This document shows positions 6,960 through 11,556 of a stretch of 11,556 nucleotides of DNA, one piece after another. The position numbers and the translations under genes were made by a program. Position 1 is the first letter of the stretch. Each line of letters begins with the position of its first letter. The notes under the pieces were generated by a model. It saw nothing but the letters and a program-made list of their open reading frames with translations, did no database searches and was not told the DNA's origin. The DNA is from JAJRZX01 sp964407495 (GTDB lineage Bacteria > Desulfobacterota > GWC2-55-46 > JADFVP01), in NCBI GenBank assembly GCA_964407495.1, contig CAYOVP010000058.1, positions 1 through 11,556 of the forward strand, written 5' to 3'.

Positions 6960-7760
6960 TCAGTTTTTCTTTTCACGTCTCTTTGCCTCCTCCCAGAGTT
7001 GCTCCATGGTCTCCATGCCGGGCCTCTCTTTGCCCTCCATTTCTGCGACCATCTCCTCTATGTAATGGAAGCGGTCGATGAACTTCAGGATGGTCTTCCT
7101 GAGCGCCTCTTCGGGGCTCAGGCCGAGAAATCGCCCGGCGTTTACTATGGTGAAGAGGAGGTCTCCCAGTTCTTCCTCTGCAGACTCCATGTCCTCTGCA
7201 TCTATGGCCTGCCTGAATTCCTTTAGTTCCTCCTCCACCTTCTTCATGACACCCCCTATGTTCGGCCAGTCAAAACCCGCCTTTGCCGCCTTCTTGCTTA
7301 TCTTCTGGGCCCTCATGAGCGAGGGCATGGAGGCCGGCACCTCGTGGAGGATGCCGTGGGCCTTGGTCCCTTTTTTCTCTTCCTTCTTTATCTCTTCCCA
7401 GCGCTCAAGGACCTCTGAGGGCGTGCTCGCCGACCCGTCGGCAAAGACATGGGGGTGCCTGCGTATCATCTTCTCCACGCAGATCCCGGCCACCTCGTCA
7501 ATGTCGCCCTTGGCCTCTTCTTCGAGGACCCTGCAGGCAAAGACCACCTGGAAGAGAAGGTCGCCCAGTTCTTCCTTGATCTCTTCGAGCCTTCCGGCAT
7601 CTATGGCCGAGACGACCTCATAGGCCTCTTCTATGATGAAGGGCCTCAGTGTTTTCAGGGTCTGCTCCCTGTCCCAGGGGCATCCGCCTTCCTGGCGGAG
7701 CCTTCTCATGAGATTTATTAGACGTGTGATTCCCTTGCCTTCAAGAGATGTTGGAGCCAT
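6960..7760 (-). CDS. mazG: Nucleoside triphosphate pyrophosphohydrolase MazG
   Basis: Cytoplasmic house-cleaning enzyme that hydrolyses (d)NTPs to the monophosphate and pyrophosphate, removing non-canonical nucleotides and, in E. coli, lowering ppGpp. It has 266 residues from this start, close to E. coli MazG (263), with the two tandem MazG domains of the full-length form. The N-terminal domain has GGCPWDREQT at 25-34, the metal-binding EExxE at residues 44-48, and EELGD at 63-67. The second domain repeats the pattern with VEEELKEF and EEELGDLLFTIVN. Between them are RRHPHVFAD and RAQKISKKAAKAGFDW, both typical. The ATG at 7758-7760 has AGGA 9 bases upstream. An in-frame start 26 codons earlier would overlap mobA and lacks family likeness. 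It is the last gene of mobB-mobA-mazG, 16 bases after mobA. Confidence 0.96.
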   Translation of the reverse strand: MAPTSLEGKGITRLINLMRRLRQEGGCPWDREQTLKTLRPFIIEEAYEVVSAIDAGRLEEIKEELGDLLFQVVFACRVLEEEAKGDIDEVAGICVEKMIRRHPHVFADGSASTPSEVLERWEEIKKEEKKGTKAHGILHEVPASMPSLMRAQKISKKAAKAGFDWPNIGGVMKKVEEELKEFRQAIDAEDMESAEEELGDLLFTIVNAGRFLGLSPEEALRKTILKFIDRFHYIEEMVAEMEGKERPGMETMEQLWEEAKRREKKN

Positions 7761-7776
7761 TATATGAAGTCCTGTC

Positions 7777-8361
7777 TCAAGTTGTTTTTGCCTTTTTTTC
7801 AAGGCCGTCGAGATCCTCGGGCGTATTGATATTGGCAACAGAGGCCCCTATATCCACCCCGGCAAAGTCTTCCTCTTGGAGGGCAAGTATCCTTACCTTC
7901 GAGAGAAAATCGCCTATGCAGAGGTCTCCGCGCCTTATCATCTCTTCCATAAGTGGTATGCAGTCCTTCTGGTACAGGGCATGAAGGGGGTGGAGCCTGC
8001 CCTTGGTGCGGGGCAGTACCACGAGCGCGCCGTCACGGGGTGTCTCGATGATCCTCCTTACGGCGTCTTCGCTTATGAAGGGCATGTCGCAGGCCGCCAC
8101 AAAGACCTCGTCAGAGGTCGCATGAACAAGGGCGGTGTATATGCCGCCGAGGCTCCCTGCTCCTCTATACTCGTCCGGCAGGGTGCGGGCCCCAAGGCCC
8201 TGGTACAGGTCTACGGCATCGGCTATTATGAGGAGATCGTCGGCTACCCTGGCAAGGACATGGAGGACGCGCCCTATGATGGGCACCCCGTCTATCTCGA
8301 TGAAGGCCTTGTTGGTGCCCATGCGCCTGCTCCTGCCGCCAGCGAGTACAGCGCCTGTCAT
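7777..8361 (-). CDS. mobA: Molybdenum cofactor guanylyltransferase MobA
   Basis: Cytoplasmic enzyme that transfers GMP from GTP to molybdopterin-bound Mo or W, forming the guanine dinucleotide cofactor of DMSO-reductase-family enzymes such as formate dehydrogenase and nitrate reductase. It has 194 residues, as in E. coli MobA. The nucleotide-binding loop LAGGRSRRMGTNKA occupies residues 6-19. PDEYRGAGSLGGIYTAL and the metal-binding CDMPF motif with Asp92 follow, then LHPLHALYQ. The C terminus has the usual NINTPEDL. AAGGA lies 6 bases before the ATG. The start overlaps the mobB stop by four bases (ATGA), so the two are translationally coupled. A wider nucleotidyltransferase role is unlikely given the mobB partner. 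Confidence 0.95.
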   Translation of the reverse strand: MTGAVLAGGRSRRMGTNKAFIEIDGVPIIGRVLHVLARVADDLLIIADAVDLYQGLGARTLPDEYRGAGSLGGIYTALVHATSDEVFVAACDMPFISEDAVRRIIETPRDGALVVLPRTKGRLHPLHALYQKDCIPLMEEMIRRGDLCIGDFLSKVRILALQEEDFAGVDIGASVANINTPEDLDGLEKKAKTT

Positions 8362-8861
8362 GGCCCTTCCTTACCCATAATCTTTCTCTCGATGAGGTCG
8401 GCCACGCCCCTGTAGTCGTTTATCCCGATGACAGGCAGGTCTGTCTCGAGGGGGCCGTCGCTGGCAAAGGCCAGGAGAGTGGGGTCTCCTGCGCAGGCAG
8501 GGGCCTCGGAGACCGTCTTTCTGAAGACCTCTATCTTGGGCATCTTCCCGGTCTTGTAACCTTCTGTAATGACAATGTCTACGTCGTCCATGAAGGTTTC
8601 TATGGCCTCTTCCAGGGGAAGTTCTGCCTCGAGGTCTTTTATGAGGGCGAGTTTCTCCCTCGAGGTAAGGAGGACGCTCACGGCCCCTGCCTTCTTGTGA
8701 CGCCACGAGTCCTTACCCTCGTGGTCTATCTCGAACCTGTGGGCATCATGTTTTATGGTGCCAACGCGGTAACCGCGTCTCGTGAGTTCTACTATGACCT
8801 TTACGATGAGCGTGGTCTTGCCAGAGCCCGAGAAACCTACTATGGAGATGGAGGGGGTCAT
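8358..8861 (-). CDS. mobB: Molybdopterin-guanine dinucleotide biosynthesis protein MobB
   Basis: GTP-binding partner of MobA that is thought to supply GTP or aid cofactor attachment. It is helpful rather than essential in E. coli. It has 167 residues, normal length. A Walker A loop GFSGSGKTT sits at residues 9-17, and further family motifs follow: GTIKHDAHRFEIDHEGKDSWRH, which holds the conserved KHD and DS-RH residues, then the Walker-B-like DVDIVITEGYK and KIEVFR. GGAG lies 9 bases before the ATG. It is the first gene of the mobB-mobA-mazG operon and diverges from selA. Confidence 0.95.
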   Translation of the reverse strand: MTPSISIVGFSGSGKTTLIVKVIVELTRRGYRVGTIKHDAHRFEIDHEGKDSWRHKKAGAVSVLLTSREKLALIKDLEAELPLEEAIETFMDDVDIVITEGYKTGKMPKIEVFRKTVSEAPACAGDPTLLAFASDGPLETDLPVIGINDYRGVADLIERKIMGKEGP

Positions 8862-8919
8862 GCCGAGGTGCTCCAGTGCTGTGAGAGAGTGAAAAAAACA
8901 ATATATAGGCGGCTGAAAT

Positions 8920-8949
8920 AGGATATCAGAGCCCCCACGGTGCTGTCAA
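8920..8949 (-). promoter_or_regulatory. mobB-mobA-mazG promoter candidate
   Basis: On the - strand, a perfect TTGACA (8944-8949) is followed by an 18-base spacer and TATCCT (8920-8925), which matches four of six -10 positions. Transcription would start near 8913, about 52 bases before the mobB ATG. An imperfect inverted repeat, CTGA at 8913-8916 and TCAG at 8926-8929, spans the -10 box and could be a regulator site. The -35 is strong and the -10 only fair. Confidence 0.5.
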
Positions 8950-8988
8950 ACCCAAAGGAGGGCGGTACAGGGCAGGATTTTTTGATAG

Positions 8989-9016
8989 TTGATTTCAGAC
9001 TCATCTCGGTTATTAT
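8989..9016 (+). promoter_or_regulatory. selA promoter candidate
   Basis: On the + strand, TTGATT (8989-8994) and TATTAT (9011-9016, five of six matches) are separated by 16 bases. Transcription would start near 9023 and leave a leader of about 30 bases. That leader contains a 4-base stem (CGGG and CCCG around TTATG) directly before the AGGAGAGG ribosome binding site. Only the motif match supports this. Confidence 0.45.
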
Positions 9017-9052
9017 AGGGTGAGTCCGGGTTATGCCCGAAGGAGAGGTGAT

Positions 9053-10474
9053 ATGAAGAAGAGAGATGGAGGTGAACAAGGCGGCGTACTGAGAGGTCCG
9101 CGAGACCTTCCTTCCGTAGAGGCACTATCGCAGAGCCCCCTCCTTGGAGAGGCGCGCGAACTCCATGGTGCCGACTTTGTGACGAGCGAGGCCAGGGCTG
9201 TCTTGGAAGAGGCGAGGGAGGCCCTCAGGCGTGGAGAGGGCCCCATAATGGCCGAAGACCTGCCAAGGCGCGTCCTCGGACGCATGGAGGCCATTCTCAA
9301 GGGCGGCTTGGGCCCAGTCATAAACGCGACGGGCACTATACTGCATACGAACCTTGGAAGGAGCGTCCTTTCTGACGAGGCCATCTGCAAGTCCGCCATG
9401 GCCGGTGCCGCGTACACGAGCCTCGAGTTCGAGACAGTGCGCGGCGGCCGTGGTGAGCGCGACGCCTTCAGCGCCGGCCTCCTCTGCCGCCTTACGGGTG
9501 CAGAGTCTGCCTGCGTGGTGAACAACAACGCCGCGGCCCTGCTCATTACACTCAATACCCTTGCCGAGGGAAAGGAGGTCATCATCTCGCGAGGCGAACT
9601 CGTAGAGATAGGGGGCTCGTTCCGCCTTCCAGAGATTATCGAGAAGAGCGGGTGCATCCTTCGCGAGGTGGGCACCACAAACCGGACCCACCCCGAGGAT
9701 TACCTCGGAGCCATTGGAGGGGATACGGCCCTCATACTCAAGGTACATAGGAGTAATTACACTATCGAGGGATTTACGAAGGAGGTATCCCTTCGCGACC
9801 TTGTCGCCATAGGCAGGGAACATGGCCTGCCGGTTGTGGAAGACCTGGGCGCAGGGGCGCTCGTAGACCTTGGTAGATTCGGCCTCCCCCCTGAACCCCT
9901 TGTCTCCGGGAGCATAGGCGCCGGAGTTGATGCCGTAACGTTCAGTGGAGACAAACTCCTCGGAGGCCCGCAGTCGGGTCTCATAGCAGGTAAGGCCTCC
10001 ATTCTGGAGAGGGTGAGAAAAAATCCCCTCAAGAGGGCCCTTAGATGCGACAAACTCTGTCTCGCGGCCCTGGAAGAGACGCTCAAACTCTACCTCAACC
10101 CCGAGGCCCTTCCTACCCACCTGCCGCCCCTCGGCCTCATGGTAAGGCCCCTTGAAGACATTGAAGACCTCGCCGTAAGGGCCGCAGACCTCATCAACTC
10201 CCATGAGTCCGCAGGCCTTACTGCACGGGTATGTCCAGCAAAGAGCGTCATAGGCGGCGGCTCCCTGCCAGGCCGGAGCCTTCCCACCATGGTCGTGGCC
10301 ATAGAGGGAGGGCCAGGGCCAATCCTTCTACACAAGGCCTTTCTCTCGGCAACCCCGCCCGTGGTGGGGCGCATCAGCAAAGACGCCTTTGTGCTCGACC
10401 CTCGCACGGTACTCGACGAGGAAGAGTTCCTGGGGGCCATAAAAGACACGCTCTGCGGCCTTGAAGATGAGTAG
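9053..10474 (+). CDS. selA: L-seryl-tRNA(Sec) selenium transferase (selenocysteine synthase)
   Basis: PLP enzyme of the cytoplasm that converts seryl-tRNA(Sec) to selenocysteyl-tRNA(Sec) with selenophosphate, the step that makes the 21st amino acid in bacteria. It has 473 residues from this start, close to the family's 460-470. The N-terminal domain begins with LPSVEALSQSPLL. The core opens with GPVINATGTILHTNLGRS, diagnostic for SelA. VNNNAAALLITLNTLAEGKEV and REVGTTNRTHPEDY follow. The PLP lysine is Lys301 in SGDKLLGGPQSG. A GTG 11 codons upstream is open, but ATG 9053 has AGGAG 7 bases away and gives the usual N terminus. The gene diverges from mobB and overlaps the next gene. selB, selC and selD must lie elsewhere, as they are not in this window. 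Confidence 0.97.
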   Translation: MKKRDGGEQGGVLRGPRDLPSVEALSQSPLLGEARELHGADFVTSEARAVLEEAREALRRGEGPIMAEDLPRRVLGRMEAILKGGLGPVINATGTILHTNLGRSVLSDEAICKSAMAGAAYTSLEFETVRGGRGERDAFSAGLLCRLTGAESACVVNNNAAALLITLNTLAEGKEVIISRGELVEIGGSFRLPEIIEKSGCILREVGTTNRTHPEDYLGAIGGDTALILKVHRSNYTIEGFTKEVSLRDLVAIGREHGLPVVEDLGAGALVDLGRFGLPPEPLVSGSIGAGVDAVTFSGDKLLGGPQSGLIAGKASILERVRKNPLKRALRCDKLCLAALEETLKLYLNPEALPTHLPPLGLMVRPLEDIEDLAVRAADLINSHESAGLTARVCPAKSVIGGGSLPGRSLPTMVVAIEGGPGPILLHKAFLSATPPVVGRISKDAFVLDPRTVLDEEEFLGAIKDTLCGLEDE

Positions 10475-11423
10475 GGCGCGTCTTCGAGACATAAGCGGAT
10501 GTAAGGCAGGGCATGGTCCTGTTTGGCCCCCTCCAAGGTACCGTCTTCTTGTAATCGTCCTCTGTCTGGTGCTTGGAGCCTTAACCGCCCCAACTGCCCA
10601 TGGCGCGGCCCCTTCCTCATCACCATTGCCCGGGGCACGCAGAGTTGCCGCGCTGGCCGGGCCAGGGCCCACCATTGGAACTGCCTTTGCAGGCGAGCGT
10701 CTCAGGTACAAGATAGGTTTCTGGCTCTTTGACAAGGTGGCCGAGGCAGAACTAACCCTCGAGCCCGAGGAGGGAGGGTACAAGGCCGTACTCCGCGCCT
10801 GGACAACGGGCTTTGTGGACAAGGTCATACAGCACAGGAGAGATACATACACGGCCCACCTCGTGGAGGCAGAGGGCGGAAGGCGTTTTGCCACTCTCAG
10901 CCTCGAGAGCGTCTCGGAGGTGAACGGCAAGGTTCGCCGGAGTATCAAGATAGTAGACCGCAAGGCCGGCATCCTCAGAAGACACAGTTGGGGCGGGGGC
11001 AAGGAAGAGAAAAAATCCACCCTGCGCTTCGAGCCAGGTGCCTACATAGACGACCCACTCTGTGGTTTCTACAACTTCCGCTTTGGTGTCTACGGCAGGC
11101 CTCCTGTGAAAAAAGACTTTGCCATAAGGACCTTCCCGAAGAAGGACTTCGAGGACTCCTTCATAAGGATGAGCCTCGGCCCCAGAGGCGTGGACCAGGA
11201 GGAGAGGGCGGGAGGGGAAAGAAACGGGCAGAGCGGAGAACCTGCGGCATATATGGCACGCGTCATGATGAGCAAGGACGTCTTTGGCACCGACCTCTCG
11301 GATATTGATATCTTTTTTTCCTCTGACCTCGTGCCCCTCGAGGCAGAGGCCAAGGACCTGGTACTATTCACCGATGTGAGGGGTACCCTTATAGAACGCA
11401 CGAGCCAGGCTGGCAAGTAGGAG
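10467..11423 (+). CDS. Exported DUF3108-family protein
   Basis: Function unknown. It has about 318 codons including stop (TAG at 11418-11420 closes the frame, so the coding end is 11420). After a 26-residue polar lead comes a hydrophobic stretch, LLVIVLCLVLGALTA, and a likely signal-peptidase site after TAHG, so the protein should be secreted to the periplasm or cell surface. The mature part starts with a low-complexity Pro/Ala/Gly linker, then GERLRYKIGFWLFDKVAEAEL. This is the typical opening of DUF3108 proteins, which are strand-rich and often annotated only as hypothetical. AWTTGFVDKVIQHRRDTYTA and the late YIDDPLCGFYNFR fit the same family. ATG 10467 overlaps the end of selA by 8 bases with no clear ribosome binding site. 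TTG 10461 is an alternative. Translation is probably coupled to selA. The long signal lead is unusual. Confidence 0.8.
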
Positions 11424-11556
11424 TGTAAGGTAGAGTTACAAGGAAAATAGAGTTGGCAAGGTAGAGGCCTGGTTTTAAGACTTCAAATAAACTCGTTTTA
11501 TGTTAAGTAATCTCTGATTAATTCCTCAGTTGCTTCATGATATAATTGTTGCATCA
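11421..11556 (+). promoter_or_regulatory. AT-rich tail with promoter candidate for a gene outside the window
   Basis: No coding region is evident. A perfect TATAAT lies at 11541-11546 with a poor -35 (TTAATT, 11518-11523) 17 bases upstream, so a gene may start beyond the window. AAGGTAGAG occurs twice (11427-11435 and 11458-11466), and TAGAGTT recurs at 11431 and 11448, suggesting a small imperfect tandem duplication. No terminator hairpin is visible after the DUF3108 gene. Confidence 0.3.

Noticed and set aside
8900..8912. CGCCTATATATTG on the - strand, recalling a molybdate-regulator (ModE) half-site
   Set aside because: Only one arm is present. The inverted partner arm required for ModE binding is missing, and ATATAT is common in AT-rich leaders.
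8926..9010. Search for a selC tRNA or a Mo-cofactor riboswitch next to selA/mobB
   Set aside because: No cloverleaf, TTC-loop sequence or CCA-type end is visible, and the mobB leader of about 52 bases is too short for the known Mo-cofactor RNA motif.
9125..10204. A 359-codon open frame on the - strand opposite selA
   Set aside because: It mirrors the codon bias of selA, has no recognisable motif or ribosome binding site, and SelA is unambiguous on the + strand.
10328..11020. A 230-codon - strand frame across the selA/DUF3108 junction
   Set aside because: It overlaps two supported genes, shows no family features and lacks a start signal.

Overview
The window is a GC-rich stretch of an ordinary bacterial chromosome with ten well-supported protein genes and no mobile element, CRISPR array, tRNA or rRNA that I can see. 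The LPS-assembly lipoprotein LptE implies a Gram-negative (two-membrane) cell. The order leuS, lptE, holA, inverted rpsT, murJ, the heavy use of AGG for arginine, and the presence of mazG, mobA, mobB and selA suggest a deltaproteobacterial (Desulfobacterota) or Nitrospirota-like anaerobe. That assignment is inference from gene content only.

Layout. Positions 1-136 are the leuS leader. leuS (137-2743), lptE (2900-3433) and holA (about 3656-4633) run on the + strand. A G-tract-rich 156-base gap separates leuS from lptE, and a 222-base gap precedes holA. rpsT (4741-5010) lies on the - strand, tail to tail with holA across a hairpin, and has its own strong sigma70-type promoter at 5073-5101. murJ (about 5192-6751, +) diverges from rpsT. 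An AT-rich convergent gap (6752-6959) with mirrored A/T hairpins and one good DnaA-box match separates murJ from the - strand operon mobB-mobA-mazG (8861 down to 6960). selA (9053-10474, +) diverges from mobB across a 191-base control region with opposed promoter candidates. selA overlaps a gene for an exported DUF3108-family protein (10467-11423). The last 133 bases hold a weak promoter for a gene outside the window.

How the genes relate. The left half is housekeeping: leucine charging, replication clamp loading (delta), ribosomal S20, and two envelope-assembly steps (LptE for LPS, MurJ for lipid II). The right half joins molybdopterin guanine dinucleotide synthesis (MobA, MobB) to selenocysteine synthesis (SelA). 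Both are needed by selenocysteine-containing formate dehydrogenases, so the divergent pair makes metabolic sense, although no such enzyme is in the window.

I did not find a new multi-gene system. The points most worth a second look are the five-tract G-quadruplex motif (with a possible 48-codon ORF) between leuS and lptE, the AT-rich gap with a DnaA-box-like site, the shared mobB/selA control region, and the overlap of selA with a DUF3108 gene.
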